Assembly: GCF_001269655.1 (NCBI RefSeq) | Contig: NZ_LHVE01000007.1 | Span: 496,001 to 560,000 of the forward strand | Direction: 5' to 3' | Length of the DNA stretch: 64,000 nucleotides | Source of the DNA: Pseudomonas thivervalensis | GTDB lineage: Bacteria; Pseudomonadota; Gammaproteobacteria; Pseudomonadales; Pseudomonadaceae | Shown here: positions 38,109-48,056 of the stretch, piece after piece | Layout: each line of letters begins with the position of its first letter | How positions within the stretch are numbered: the first letter of the stretch is position 1 | The notes under the pieces: generated by a model | Seen by the model: only the letters and a program-made list of their open reading frames with translations | Database searches by the model: none | What the model was told of the DNA's origin: nothing | Made by a program: the position numbers and the translations under genes

Positions 38109-40802
38109 TCAGCGCTTTTCCAGTTTGTCCGGCAACGGAGCGAACAACGCCTCGATATCGTCGCTCTGCAATTTCCAATCCCCGGCCACGCGTCCGTCCA
38201 GCACGCCGGCTGCGAGGGCGGATTTTTCTTTTTGCAGCAGCTGGATCTTCTCTTCCACCGTGCCTCGGGCAATCAGCTTGTAGACGAACACCGGTTTTTC
38301 CTGGCCGATGCGGTAGGCGCGGTCGGTGGCCTGGTTTTCGGTGGCCGGGTTCCACCACGGGTCGTAGTGAATCACCGTGTCGGCCTCGGTCAGGTTCAGG
38401 CCTACACCACCGGCCTTCAGGCTGATCAGAAAGATCTGACGCTTGCCACTCTGGAATTCCTTGACGGGCGTGCGCCGATCCCGGGTCTGGCCGGTCAGGA
38501 TGGCGTAGTCGACGCCGCGCTTCTTCAGCTCATCTTCAATCAGCGCCAACATGGACGTGAACTGGGAAAACAGCAGCACCCGGCGCCCTTCTTCGAACAG
38601 CTCTTCGAGCATTTCCATCAGGCTGTCGAGCTTGCCCGAGGTGCTGCCTCGGGCGGGCGGGGGGGCGTCGTTGATCAGGCGCAGGTCGCAACAGACCTGG
38701 CGCAGCTTGAGCAGCGCTTCGAGAATGATGATTTGGCTGCGGGCCACGCCTTTGCGGGTAATCTCGTCGCGGACCTTCTTGTCCATTGCCAGGCGCATGG
38801 TTTCGTAGACGTCCCGCTGGGCGTCGCTGAGCTCGACCCAATGGATGATCTCGGTCTTGGGTGGCAACTCCGTCGCCACTTGTTCCTTGGTCCTGCGCAG
38901 CAGGAAGGGTTTTATCCGACCGTTGAGGTGCTGCAGTCGTACATCGCTGCCGCGCTTTTCGATCGGTACACGGTAATCGCGGTTGAAACTCTTGACGTCC
39001 CCAAGCCACCCCGGCAGCAGGAAGTGAAACAGCGACCACAATTCGCCCAGGTGATTTTCCAGGGGCGTACCGGACAGGCACAACCGCTGGCGGGCGTTGA
39101 GTTCGCGGGCGGCCTGGGCGGCTTTGCTGGTGGGGTTCTTGATGTACTGGGCTTCGTCGAGGATCAGCACGTGCAAGGGCTGTGCGGCCAGGCGCTCGAC
39201 ATCCTTGGGCAGCAGGGCGTAGGTGGTGAGGATCAAATCGTAATCGGCGAGCCGCTTGAAATGTTTTTTGCGGCCAGCCCCATACAGGGCCAGTACTTTG
39301 AGTTGCGGCGCGAAATGGGATGCTTCGTCGAGCCAGTTGGGGATCAGGCTGGTGGGCATCACCACCATGCACGGCCGGTCGAGGCGTCCGGCGTTTTTTT
39401 CGCTGAGAATGTGCGCCAGGGTCTGTAGGGTTTTGCCCAGGCCCATGTCGTCCGCAAGAATGCCGCCGACCTCCAACTGTCGCAGCGATTGCATCCAGCT
39501 CAAGCCTTCGAGTTGATAAGGCCGCAGCGTCGCGTTCAGGCCCTCTGGCGCGGTGGCGGTGTAATCCTTGATATCCCGCAGGCGTTGGGCCAGGCCGCGA
39601 ATGTGCTCGCCACCTTCCCAGGTCAACGGCATGTCCTGCAGTGGGTTCAAGCGCAAGGCGTCCGCACTGTTGAGGCGCAGCTTGGTGGTGCCGGGCTCTT
39701 GCAGGTAAAACTCGCCCAGGGTCGCCAGCACCGGTTTCAACCGGCCATAGGGCAGGGCCACCTGCTGCGGGCCGAACTCCGAGTTCGGACGGTTGGGCAG
39801 GTTGACCAGAATGAGTTCATCGTCCCGACGCCTGGCCAGGCGTTCCGGGTTGAACAATTCGATGTGCGAGCGCATCAGGTTCAACAGGATCGGCAGCAGG
39901 CTCAGGCGCTCGCCGTTGACGATGATCCCCAGTTCCAGGTCGAACCAGTCCCGCTCCGGCGTTTCCTCGACCGTGGCGTACCACTCGTCCACGGCTGTCA
40001 GGTCAAAGCCGAAGTCCTCGTCGATCTGCAATTCCCAGCCCTGGGTGCGCAATTTTGGCAGGTCGTTGAGGGTGAACGTCAGCCAGGCACTGTCGTTGAC
40101 CATCTCGTACAGTTCGCCGGCGCTTTCCGGCAGGGCCTTGCTTTGTCGGGTCGCGACCTTGAAGCCGAGGATTCGTAGCTGCTCGCGGTAGGACTGTTCC
40201 ACATCGGTGTGGCGTTTTATCCGCAACGTCTGGGTTTCCTGGCGGATCAACACGTCGGTGTTGCGCTGGCCACTGACGTACTCGTCCAGGTAGCTGAAGG
40301 ACAGGGCGGCACGGTGCTGGATGTAGCGTTGCATCTTGCCATTGCGGGGCTCGAAGGCGCTGAACTCGATACTGGCCAGCCACAGGCGCGGCACCGGTTG
40401 TACGTTGTCCACCAGCACTTGCGGCGGGGCCTTGGGGCTGCGGTTGTCCAGCACGGCCTGGAGTTTTTCCAACAACTGCGCGTCTTTTTCGGCGGCCGGG
40501 TAGGCCAGGGTTTCCTGGACTTGCAGCAACACCGCCGCGCAGTGCTTGCAGTTGATGCGCACCGGGCAGGAGCACGCGGCCTCGAGCAGAATCAGCGCGC
40601 CCTTGGCTGACTCTTTCAGGCGAATGGTCTGACGGTAGACGTTACCGCCAGAGCCTTCGCAACTGGCGGTGATGGTGCTGTCGCCGGCCTCGACGATCCT
40701 GACACGGTTTTCCAGCGCATAACGGCGCCCGCGCTCCAGGCTCTGTTCCTTGAATCGATTGACCCAGGAAGGTGCCAGGGGTTTGCTCAGGGGCGAGGAC
40801 AT
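38109..40802 (-). CDS. SNF2-family helicase with SWIM zinc finger
   Basis: An 897-residue DEAD/DEAH-type ATPase. An N-terminal SWIM zinc finger (C77-x-C79-x5-C85-x-H87) precedes a long linker and the Snf2 core: Walker A ADDMGLGKTLQTLAHI, DEAQYIKN in place of DEAD/DEAH, then the helicase C lobe with LISLKAGGVGLNLTEAD and DRAYRIGQ. This SWIM-Snf2 arrangement resembles bacterial Snf2/RapA relatives that remodel nucleic acid-protein complexes. The exact substrate is unknown. It lies next to csiV and mfd. Confidence 0.88.
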   Translation of the reverse strand: MSSPLSKPLAPSWVNRFKEQSLERGRRYALENRVRIVEAGDSTITASCEGSGGNVYRQTIRLKESAKGALILLEAACSCPVRINCKHCAAVLLQVQETLAYPAAEKDAQLLEKLQAVLDNRSPKAPPQVLVDNVQPVPRLWLASIEFSAFEPRNGKMQRYIQHRAALSFSYLDEYVSGQRNTDVLIRQETQTLRIKRHTDVEQSYREQLRILGFKVATRQSKALPESAGELYEMVNDSAWLTFTLNDLPKLRTQGWELQIDEDFGFDLTAVDEWYATVEETPERDWFDLELGIIVNGERLSLLPILLNLMRSHIELFNPERLARRRDDELILVNLPNRPNSEFGPQQVALPYGRLKPVLATLGEFYLQEPGTTKLRLNSADALRLNPLQDMPLTWEGGEHIRGLAQRLRDIKDYTATAPEGLNATLRPYQLEGLSWMQSLRQLEVGGILADDMGLGKTLQTLAHILSEKNAGRLDRPCMVVMPTSLIPNWLDEASHFAPQLKVLALYGAGRKKHFKRLADYDLILTTYALLPKDVERLAAQPLHVLILDEAQYIKNPTSKAAQAARELNARQRLCLSGTPLENHLGELWSLFHFLLPGWLGDVKSFNRDYRVPIEKRGSDVRLQHLNGRIKPFLLRRTKEQVATELPPKTEIIHWVELSDAQRDVYETMRLAMDKKVRDEITRKGVARSQIIILEALLKLRQVCCDLRLINDAPPPARGSTSGKLDSLMEMLEELFEEGRRVLLFSQFTSMLALIEDELKKRGVDYAILTGQTRDRRTPVKEFQSGKRQIFLISLKAGGVGLNLTEADTVIHYDPWWNPATENQATDRAYRIGQEKPVFVYKLIARGTVEEKIQLLQKEKSALAAGVLDGRVAGDWKLQSDDIEALFAPLPDKLEKR

Positions 40803-40813
40803 AGGCGCGCCAA

Positions 40814-41380
40814 TCAGTCCGGAATGACTTCAGGTGCCTGCCGGGGTGCGGGCGCAGTCAGCGAAGTGATCTTGATCAGCAGGCCGAGGTGGCCGTTGTC
40901 GAGGAAGTTCAGTTGGCCATTCTTGGTATGGCTCTGCTGCTTGAGGCGCTCGCTGGCGGTGACCAGGCCATTGGCGTCGATCTGGTTGATCCAGAAATCG
41001 GCATCCACGTCGGTGAAGCGGCCCAGTTTCAGTTCCAAGGTGCCCTCGATGGGAAACTGACCGAACTGTTCGGCACCGTCGCTGATGGCGACTTTGCGGC
41101 CCTGTTCACCGAGGGTCTGCTGCCAGGCCTTGTGCATCAATACGGTGTATTGGCCGCTGGCGGTGAGTTTCTCGACGACGTTGCCCAGGGCCGGCGTGCG
41201 CTGGCTATCCGCGCCCAAGCGTTGCGCGCCGGTGTCCCAGTCTTCCGGTGCGGCGCGGCTGACAATCGCCGGCTCGGCATTCTGGCGCACCAGGATCATT
41301 TCAACTTGATACAGGTCGTCGGCAAACGCCAGGGGAGCGACCAGGGTCAACAACAAGGTCAGTGAGCGAAACAGGCGCAT
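40814..41380 (-). CDS. csiV: CsiV-family periplasmic protein
   Basis: A 188-residue protein with a signal peptide (MRLFRSLTLLLTLVAPLAFA). The sequence DDLYQVEMILVRQ and the later IEGTLELKLGRFTDVDADFWI match CsiV, which activates the LpoA-PBP1a peptidoglycan synthase in Vibrio. It starts about ten bases after mfd ends and leads into the SNF2 gene, so the three may be cotranscribed. Confidence 0.82.
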   Translation of the reverse strand: MRLFRSLTLLLTLVAPLAFADDLYQVEMILVRQNAEPAIVSRAAPEDWDTGAQRLGADSQRTPALGNVVEKLTASGQYTVLMHKAWQQTLGEQGRKVAISDGAEQFGQFPIEGTLELKLGRFTDVDADFWINQIDANGLVTASERLKQQSHTKNGQLNFLDNGHLGLLIKITSLTAPAPRQAPEVIPD

Positions 41381-41390
41381 GGGGCGTCCT

Positions 41391-44300
41391 TCAAGCAGTG
41401 GTCGGGGTGAGGCGCTCGAACAGCGCCTCTACGGTATTGAAGCGCTCTTCCGCGCGTTCCATGGGCACCATGAATTTGAACATCGTGGCACCTTCGAACT
41501 TGTAGCGTTTGGGCTGGCCCTGGATCAACTTGATCAGCACCAGTGGATCGACCGGCGTCTGGGCCTCGAACTCGATCCGGCCGCCGTTGGGGCCGCCATC
41601 GACTTTCTTGATGCCCAGTTGCTCGGCCTTGAGCTTGAGCAGCGTGGTGCGCACCAGGTTCTTGGTCGGTTCCGGCAGCAGGCCGAAACGGTCGATCATC
41701 TCCACCTGCAGGTCCTTGAGGCCGTCCTCGTCGCTGGCCGAAGCGATGCGCTTGTAGAGGATCAGTCGTGCATGGACGTCCGGCAGGTAGTCTTCCGGGA
41801 TCAGTGCCGGCACTCGCAGGTTGATTTCCGGCCCGCCGCCCAGGGGTTGATCGAGGTTCGGTTGTTCGCCCTTGCGGATCGACTTGACCGCGCGCTCGAG
41901 CATTTCCATGTACAAGGTGAAGCCGACGGCCTGGATCTGGCCACTCTGGCCGTCGCCGAGCAATTCGCCGGCACCACGGATTTCCAGGTCGTTGGTGGCC
42001 AGCACGAAACCGGCGCCGAGGTCCTGGGTATTGGCGATGGCTTCCAGGCGCTTTTCCGCGTCCGGGGTGATCTGCTGGCGCGGTGGCGTCAACAGGTAGG
42101 CATAGGCCTGGTGGTGGCTACGCCCGACCCGGCCGCGCAACTGGTGCAGTTGGGCCAGGCCGAATTTGTCGGCGCGCTCGATGATGATGGTGTTGGCGCT
42201 CGGCACGTCGATGCCGGTTTCGATGATGGTCGAGGCGATCAGCACATTGAAGCGCTTGTGGTAGAAATCGCTCATGACCTGTTCGAGTTCACGCTCGCGC
42301 ATCTGCCCGTGGCCGATGCCGATGCGCGCTTCCGGCACCAGTTCGGCCAGGTCGGCGGCGCATTTCTCGATGGTCTTCACGTCGTTGTGCAGGTAATAGA
42401 CCTGGCCGCCACGCAGCAATTCACGCAGCAAGGCTTCCTTGACCGTGCTCTTGTTCTGTTCCATGACGAACGTGCGCACCGACAGGCGCCGGGCCGGCGG
42501 CGTGGCGATGATCGACAGGTCGCGCATGCCCGACACCGCCATGTTCAGCGTGCGCGGGATTGGCGTGGCGGTCAGGGTCAGGATGTCGACTTCGCTGCGC
42601 AGGGCCTTGAGCTGTTCTTTCTGGCGCACGCCAAAACGGTGCTCTTCGTCGATGATCACCAGCCCCAGGTTCTTGATCTTCACATCGTCCTGCAGCAGCT
42701 TGTGCGTACCGATGACGATGTCGATCTTGCCCTCGGCCAGGTCGGCCACGGCGGCGTTCACTTCCTTGGTGGATTTGAAACGGCTCATTACTTCCACGGT
42801 CACCGGCCAGTCGGCGAAGCGGTCGCGGAAACTGTTGTAGTGCTGCTGGGCGAGGAGGGTGGTCGGGACCAGGATCGCCACCTGCTTGCCACCGTGCACG
42901 GCAATGAATGCGGCGCGCATCGCCACTTCGGTCTTGCCGAAGCCTACGTCGCCACACACCAGCCGGTCCATGGGCTTGGGCGCGAGCATGTCGGCGCGCA
43001 CGGCTTCGATGGTGGTTTGCTGGTCGACGGTTTCTTCGAACGGGAAACCGGCGCTGAAGGTTTCGTAGTCGGCTTTCGGATCGGCGAAGGCGTAGCCCTC
43101 GCGAGCCGCACGACGGGCGTAGATGTCCAGCAGTTCGGCGGCCACGTCGCGCACCTGTTCGGCCGCCTTGCGCTTGGCTTTCTGCCAGGTTTCCGAGCCC
43201 AGGCGATGCAGCGGGGCCAGGGCGTCGTCGCTGCCGGTGTAGCGGGCGATCAGGTGCAGGTTCGCCACTGGCACGTAGAGCTTGGCGCCCTCGGCGTATT
43301 CCAGGGTCAGGAACTCGGCGGCCTGGTTGTCGATTTCCAGTGTCGCCAGGCCCAGGTAGCGGCCCACGCCGTGATCGATGTGCACCACGGGCGCGCCTTC
43401 GCGCAGCTCGGTGAGGTTCTTGATGACCGCGTCGTTGGCAGCGTCGGCGCGTTTCTCGCGACGGCGACGCTGCATGACGCGCTGGCCGAACAAAGGACTT
43501 TCTGCCACCAGTGCCAGGGCCGGGTCATCCAGAACCAAGCCGTCGTTCAACGGCGCGATGGTGATCGCCAGGCGATCCTTGCCGGCGACGAAGTCCGGCC
43601 AACTGTCGACGGTCTTCGGTCGCAGCTTCAGGCGTTCGAGCAGTTCCAGCAGTACTTCGCGACGGCCCGCGGATTCGGCGGTGAACAGCACTCGCCCGGG
43701 GAATTCGTCGAGGAATCCGGCAAGCGCCGCCAAAGGTTGCGTGGCCTTGGCTTCGATGGCCAGGTCCGGCAATGCCTTGGCCGGGAAACGTTCACGGCCG
43801 ACGCCGGTTTCCACGTCCTGCTGGCTGGCCACCACCCTTGGCCAGCTCTTGAGGCGGGCAAAGCAGTCTTCCACCGGCAGGAACAGCTCGGCCGGCGGCA
43901 ATAAAGGCCGGGAAGGATCGACGCGACGCTCTTCGTAGCGGTTGCGCACGTCGTTCCAGAAATTTTCTGCCGCTTGCTCGATGCCCGGCAGGGAAAACAC
44001 CTGGGTGTCCTGGGGCAGGTAATCGAACAGGGTGGAGGTTTCTTCGAAAAACAGCGGCAGGTAGTACTCGATACCGGCGGGCGTGATCCCGCTGCTCAGG
44101 TCCTGGAAGATCGGGCAGCGGCGGAAATCCACATCGAAACGCTCGCGAAAGCGCGCCTTGAAGCGGGTCACCGCGTCTTTCTGCAGTGGGAATTCCTTGG
44201 CCGGCAACAGGCGGATCGACTGTACTTTGTCGATGGAACGCTGGTTTTCCGGGTCGAAGGTGCGCAGGGTCTCGATTTCGTCATCGAACAGGTCGATGCG

Positions 44301-44840
44301 ATACGGCAGTTTGCTGCCCATCGGGAACAGGTCGATCAAGGCGCCGCGTACCGCGAACTCGCCGTGTTCGTACACTGTGTCCACACAGCGATAGCCACTG
44401 GCCTCGAGACGGGTGCGCATGTGCTCGACGTCGAGCTTCTGGCCGATGTCCAGTACCAGGCTGCTGCCGAGCAGGAATTGGGTCGGTGCGAGGCGATGTA
44501 GGGCCGTGGTGATCGGCACTACCAAAACGCCATGACTGAGCTCCGGCAACCGATAAAGGCTGGCGATTCGCTGGGAAATGATGTCCTGGTGCGGTGAAAA
44601 CAGATCGTAGGGCAGGGTTTCCCAGTCCGGGAAATGCAAGACCGGCAAATCCGGAGCGAAGAAGCTCAGCTCCTGTTCCAGCCGTTCGGCGCTTTGGCTG
44701 TCGGCGGTCAGTAGCAGGGTGAAACGCTTTGCAGCGCTGGCAGCCTCGGCGATGGCCAGGCTCAGGGCGGCACCGGGCAGGTTGCCCCAGTGCTGTTTAC
44801 CTGCCGCGGCAGGGAGAAGCGGAAGACGCAGAACGGGCAC
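41391..44840 (-). CDS. mfd: Transcription-repair coupling factor
   Basis: A 1149-residue ATPase that displaces stalled RNA polymerase and recruits UvrA. The UvrB-like N-terminal region (NFWNDVRNRYEERR) leads to an RNAP-binding domain, a Walker A GDVGFGKTEVAMRAAF, the box DEEHRFGVRQKEQLKAL, motifs HQLRGRVGRS and a TRG/C-terminal domain. The start is GTG 44840 (reads MPVLRLPLLP), chosen because it gives the family length of about 1148; the open frame continues far further upstream without homology. Confidence 0.93.
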   Translation of the reverse strand: MPVLRLPLLPAAAGKQHWGNLPGAALSLAIAEAASAAKRFTLLLTADSQSAERLEQELSFFAPDLPVLHFPDWETLPYDLFSPHQDIISQRIASLYRLPELSHGVLVVPITTALHRLAPTQFLLGSSLVLDIGQKLDVEHMRTRLEASGYRCVDTVYEHGEFAVRGALIDLFPMGSKLPYRIDLFDDEIETLRTFDPENQRSIDKVQSIRLLPAKEFPLQKDAVTRFKARFRERFDVDFRRCPIFQDLSSGITPAGIEYYLPLFFEETSTLFDYLPQDTQVFSLPGIEQAAENFWNDVRNRYEERRVDPSRPLLPPAELFLPVEDCFARLKSWPRVVASQQDVETGVGRERFPAKALPDLAIEAKATQPLAALAGFLDEFPGRVLFTAESAGRREVLLELLERLKLRPKTVDSWPDFVAGKDRLAITIAPLNDGLVLDDPALALVAESPLFGQRVMQRRRREKRADAANDAVIKNLTELREGAPVVHIDHGVGRYLGLATLEIDNQAAEFLTLEYAEGAKLYVPVANLHLIARYTGSDDALAPLHRLGSETWQKAKRKAAEQVRDVAAELLDIYARRAAREGYAFADPKADYETFSAGFPFEETVDQQTTIEAVRADMLAPKPMDRLVCGDVGFGKTEVAMRAAFIAVHGGKQVAILVPTTLLAQQHYNSFRDRFADWPVTVEVMSRFKSTKEVNAAVADLAEGKIDIVIGTHKLLQDDVKIKNLGLVIIDEEHRFGVRQKEQLKALRSEVDILTLTATPIPRTLNMAVSGMRDLSIIATPPARRLSVRTFVMEQNKSTVKEALLRELLRGGQVYYLHNDVKTIEKCAADLAELVPEARIGIGHGQMRERELEQVMSDFYHKRFNVLIASTIIETGIDVPSANTIIIERADKFGLAQLHQLRGRVGRSHHQAYAYLLTPPRQQITPDAEKRLEAIANTQDLGAGFVLATNDLEIRGAGELLGDGQSGQIQAVGFTLYMEMLERAVKSIRKGEQPNLDQPLGGGPEINLRVPALIPEDYLPDVHARLILYKRIASASDEDGLKDLQVEMIDRFGLLPEPTKNLVRTTLLKLKAEQLGIKKVDGGPNGGRIEFEAQTPVDPLVLIKLIQGQPKRYKFEGATMFKFMVPMERAEERFNTVEALFERLTPTTA

Positions 44841-45023
44841 GGAAGATTGAGCTCCAGCATTGCGACAAAGTCGACAATTGTAGCGGGGGAAGGGGGCTGC
44901 TGTCAGTCGTAGACTACCCAGGCAGGCAGGAAAACCACGGCGCGACGGGCGCGCATTGCTCCGCCGAGGACTCGGCGGCATAATGTAGCCCCTTTTTTCA
45001 GCCCCTACATGTGGAAGGTTACC

Positions 45024-46472
45024 GTGACTCAGAAGCCCGACCAGTGTCTTGGTGAATGGATTGATCGTGAAGCGCTCGCCGAAGCGATGATCCCTCTCAT
45101 CGGTCAGCTCTACCGCAATAACAACGTGGTGAGCTCGATCTATGGCCGCAGCCTGATCAACCAGTCTGTCATCGCGATCCTCAAAGCCCACCGCTTTGCT
45201 CGCCACCGTTCTTCCGACGACAGCGAACTCTCCGTCCACGAAACATTCCCCCTGCTCAAGGCCATGAGCGAGCTCAAGCTCGGCGCGGCTTCGGTGGATC
45301 TGGGCAAGTTGGCGTTCAAATTCCGCAACGAAGGCAACGGCCGTAGCGCCGAGCAGTTCGTGCGTGAAGAGATGGCTGATGTGGTTGGCCAGCAGAACGT
45401 TTCGGCTCGCAAAGGCACCGACGTGGTCCTGTACGGCTTCGGTCGTATCGGCCGTCTGCTGGCGCGCATCCTGATCGAAAAAACCGGTGGTGGCGACGGC
45501 CTGCGCCTGCGCGCCATCGTGGTGCGCAAGGGCGCCGAGAACGACCTGACCAAGCGCGCCAGCCTGCTGCGTCGCGATTCGGTCCATGGTTCGTTCAACG
45601 GCACCATCACCATCGACGAAGAAAACAACACCATCACCGCCAACGGCAACCTGATCCAGGTGATCTACGCGAAGAACCCGACCGAGGTGGATTACACCCA
45701 GTACGGCATCAAGGACGCACTGCTGGTGGACAACACCGGTGTATGGCGTGATGCCGACGGCCTGGGCCAGCACCTGGCCTGCCCGGGTGTCGACCGCGTT
45801 GTCCTGACCGCGCCTGGCAAGGGCAAGCTGAAGAACATCGTTCACGGTATCAACCACGGCGACATCACCGCTGACGACAAGATCGTCTCCGCCGCCTCTT
45901 GCACCACCAACGCCATCGTGCCGGTGCTCAAGGCTGTGAACGACAAGTTCGGCATCGTCAATGGTCACGTCGAAACGGTTCACTCGTACACCAACGACCA
46001 GAACCTGATCGACAACTTCCACAAGGGCGATCGCCGTGGCCGCAGCGCCGCGCTGAACATGGTCATCACCGAGACCGGTGCCGCCACCGCTGCCGCCAAG
46101 GCCCTGCCTGAACTGGCCGGCAAGCTGACCGGCAACGCGATCCGCGTGCCGACGCCGAACGTGTCGATGGCCATTCTCAACCTGAACCTTGAGACAGCGG
46201 CCACCCGTGAAGAGATGAACGAGTACCTGCGCTACATGGCGCTGCACTCCGACCTGCACAAGCAGATCGACTTCGTCAATTCCCAGGAAGTGGTGTCCAC
46301 CGACTTCGTGGGCTCGCGCCACGCCGGTGTGGTGGATGCTGAAGCCACCATCAGCCAAGACAACCGCGTTGTCCTGTACGTCTGGTACGACAACGAGTTC
46401 GGTTACAGCTGCCAGGTGGTTCGCGTGATGGAAGACATGGCCGGGGTAAACCCGCCAGCGTTCCCGCGCTAA
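45024..46472 (+). CDS. Glyceraldehyde-3-phosphate dehydrogenase, long form
   Basis: A 482-residue NAD(P)-dependent dehydrogenase. A roughly 130-residue N-terminal extension (starting TQKPDQCLGEWID) precedes the usual domain with GFGRIGR (138-144) and the catalytic Cys293 in SAASCTTNA. GTG 45024 is preferred because AAGG lies six bases upstream and the P. aeruginosa homologue (PA3001 type) starts at this Thr. An ATG five codons earlier lacks a ribosome site. The extension's role is not clear. Confidence 0.9.
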   Translation: MTQKPDQCLGEWIDREALAEAMIPLIGQLYRNNNVVSSIYGRSLINQSVIAILKAHRFARHRSSDDSELSVHETFPLLKAMSELKLGAASVDLGKLAFKFRNEGNGRSAEQFVREEMADVVGQQNVSARKGTDVVLYGFGRIGRLLARILIEKTGGGDGLRLRAIVVRKGAENDLTKRASLLRRDSVHGSFNGTITIDEENNTITANGNLIQVIYAKNPTEVDYTQYGIKDALLVDNTGVWRDADGLGQHLACPGVDRVVLTAPGKGKLKNIVHGINHGDITADDKIVSAASCTTNAIVPVLKAVNDKFGIVNGHVETVHSYTNDQNLIDNFHKGDRRGRSAALNMVITETGAATAAAKALPELAGKLTGNAIRVPTPNVSMAILNLNLETAATREEMNEYLRYMALHSDLHKQIDFVNSQEVVSTDFVGSRHAGVVDAEATISQDNRVVLYVWYDNEFGYSCQVVRVMEDMAGVNPPAFPR

Positions 46473-46489
46473 GCCTTAGCCGCTTGTGA

Positions 46490-46519
46490 AAACGCCCCGA
46501 CTTGTCGGGGCGTTTTTTT
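46490..46519 (+). terminator. Rho-independent terminator of the GAPDH gene
   Basis: ACGCCCCGAC and GTCGGGGCGT with a TT loop, followed by TTTTTTG. Confidence 0.93.
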
Positions 46520-46551
46520 GTCTGGGTTTTGTGGTGCCTGGACTGGCCTCT

Positions 46552-46569
46552 TCGCGAGCTTGCTCGCGA
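46552..46569. repeat. REP remnant (family A half element)
   Basis: TCGCGAGCTTGCTCGCGA is the core of the REP palindrome without the GTGGGAG outer arm. Confidence 0.6.
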
Positions 46570-46579
46570 TGACGATTTA

Positions 46580-47878
46580 TCAGGCGCCGCCCACTACGGA
46601 GGCCTGCGCCGTCCGCAGTTCATGCCGATTGCCCTTGAACAGCACCAGCGTCGCAATCAACCCCAGCACCGCCGCCCCACTGAGCCATATGCCCGGTGCC
46701 GCCTTGTTGTCGAGCACATGGATCAGGTAGGTACAGGCCGCCGGGGTAAACCCGCCGAACGTTGCCGTCGCCAGGCTGTAAGCCAGGGAGAAACCGGTGG
46801 TGCGCACCTCGACCGGCATGATTTCCGTCAAGGCCACGACCATTGCGCCGTTGTAGGATCCATACAGGAACGACAGCCACAGCTCGACGATCAGCAAATG
46901 GCTGAAACTGGGGTTAGCCACCAGCCAGGACAGCGTGGGATAGGCGGTCAGGATCGCCAGGACAGTCGCACCGAGCAGCAGGGGTTTGCGGCCGATCTTG
47001 TCGGAAAATGCCCCCATCACAGGCAGCCAGAAGAAATTCGACAAGCCGATGCACACCGTGACCAGCAGCGCATCCAGGTCCGAGAGGTTCAACTCGGCCT
47101 TGCCGAAGGTCGGTGTGTAGGCGGTGATCAGGTAGAACGACACGGTGGTCATCACCACCAGCGCCATACCGGCCACGACGATACCGAAGTTCTGACCGAT
47201 GGAACGGACAATTTCCGACAGGCTGGGACGATGTTTTCGCGCTTGGAACTCCGGTGTTTCTTCCAGCGAGCGACGGATCATGAAGATCGCCGGGACAATC
47301 ATGCAACCCACCAGGAACGGTACGCGCCAGCCCCAATCACCCATCTCCTGGGGGCTCAGCCAGTGATTGAGGCCAACCCCCAGCAGGCCGGCAAACACCA
47401 CGGCCGCCTGTTGGCTGGCGGATTGCCAACTGACAAAGAAACCCTTGCGCCCCGGCGTGGAGATTTCCGCCAGGTAAACCGACACGCCACCCAATTCCAC
47501 GCCAGCGGAGAAACCTTGCAGCAAGCGGCCCAGCAGCACCAGCAAGGGCGCCGCCACGCCGAGGACGGCGTAGCCCGGTACGCAGGCGATCAGTATGGTG
47601 CCCATGGCCATGAGCGCCAGGGTGATGATCAAGCCTTTGCGACGGCCGTGGCGGTCGATGTAGGCGCCGAGAAAAATCGCCCCCAGGGGACGCATCAGGA
47701 ATCCGGCGCCAAACGTGGCCAGGGACAGCATCAGCGAGGCGAACGCACTGTCGGCGGGGAAGAACGTTTTGGCGATGGCCGTGGCGTAGAAGCCGTAGAC
47801 CATGAAGTCGAACATCTCCAGGAAGTTGCCGCTGACAACGCGAAAAATCGCCTTGCCGTTGCTCGTATTGGAAGACAT
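46580..47878 (-). CDS. MFS citrate/tricarballylate:H+ symporter-like transporter
   Basis: A 432-residue, 12-helix member of the metabolite:H+ symporter family. [35 protein letters not shown] and [17 protein letters not shown] are very close to CitA/CitH and TcuC of enterics. The likely substrate is citrate or a related tricarboxylate. ATG 47878 ([18 protein letters not shown]) is chosen by family length; the long upstream frame covers REP DNA. It stands where nqrABCDEF sits next to apbE in P. aeruginosa. Confidence 0.88.
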   Translation of the reverse strand: MSSNTSNGKAIFRVVSGNFLEMFDFMVYGFYATAIAKTFFPADSAFASLMLSLATFGAGFLMRPLGAIFLGAYIDRHGRRKGLIITLALMAMGTILIACVPGYAVLGVAAPLLVLLGRLLQGFSAGVELGGVSVYLAEISTPGRKGFFVSWQSASQQAAVVFAGLLGVGLNHWLSPQEMGDWGWRVPFLVGCMIVPAIFMIRRSLEETPEFQARKHRPSLSEIVRSIGQNFGIVVAGMALVVMTTVSFYLITAYTPTFGKAELNLSDLDALLVTVCIGLSNFFWLPVMGAFSDKIGRKPLLLGATVLAILTAYPTLSWLVANPSFSHLLIVELWLSFLYGSYNGAMVVALTEIMPVEVRTTGFSLAYSLATATFGGFTPAACTYLIHVLDNKAAPGIWLSGAAVLGLIATLVLFKGNRHELRTAQASVVGGA

Positions 47879-47925
47879 GGGTAGGTACTCACTCTGGTAA
47901 ATCTTGTATGAAAGCGCTGCACCCT

Positions 47926-47994
47926 GTGGGAGCGAGCTTGCTCGCGATGGCGGCAGGACTGACGCACCGCTATCGCGAGCAAGCTCGCTCCCAC
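47926..47994. repeat. REP pair (family A)
   Basis: GTGGGAGCGAGCTTGCTCGC (from 47926) and its inverted copy (ending 47994) around a 23-base centre, between the divergent MFS and apbE genes. Confidence 0.9.
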
Positions 47995-48056
47995 AAGGTT
48001 TTTTGCGTGCGCTGGCGTTCATAATGGCGGGCGCGGTTTTGAGGGGAGATGAAGAT

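Noticed and set aside
41379..43904. 841-codon open frame antisense to mfd
   Set aside because: Mirror of mfd; no recognisable domain.
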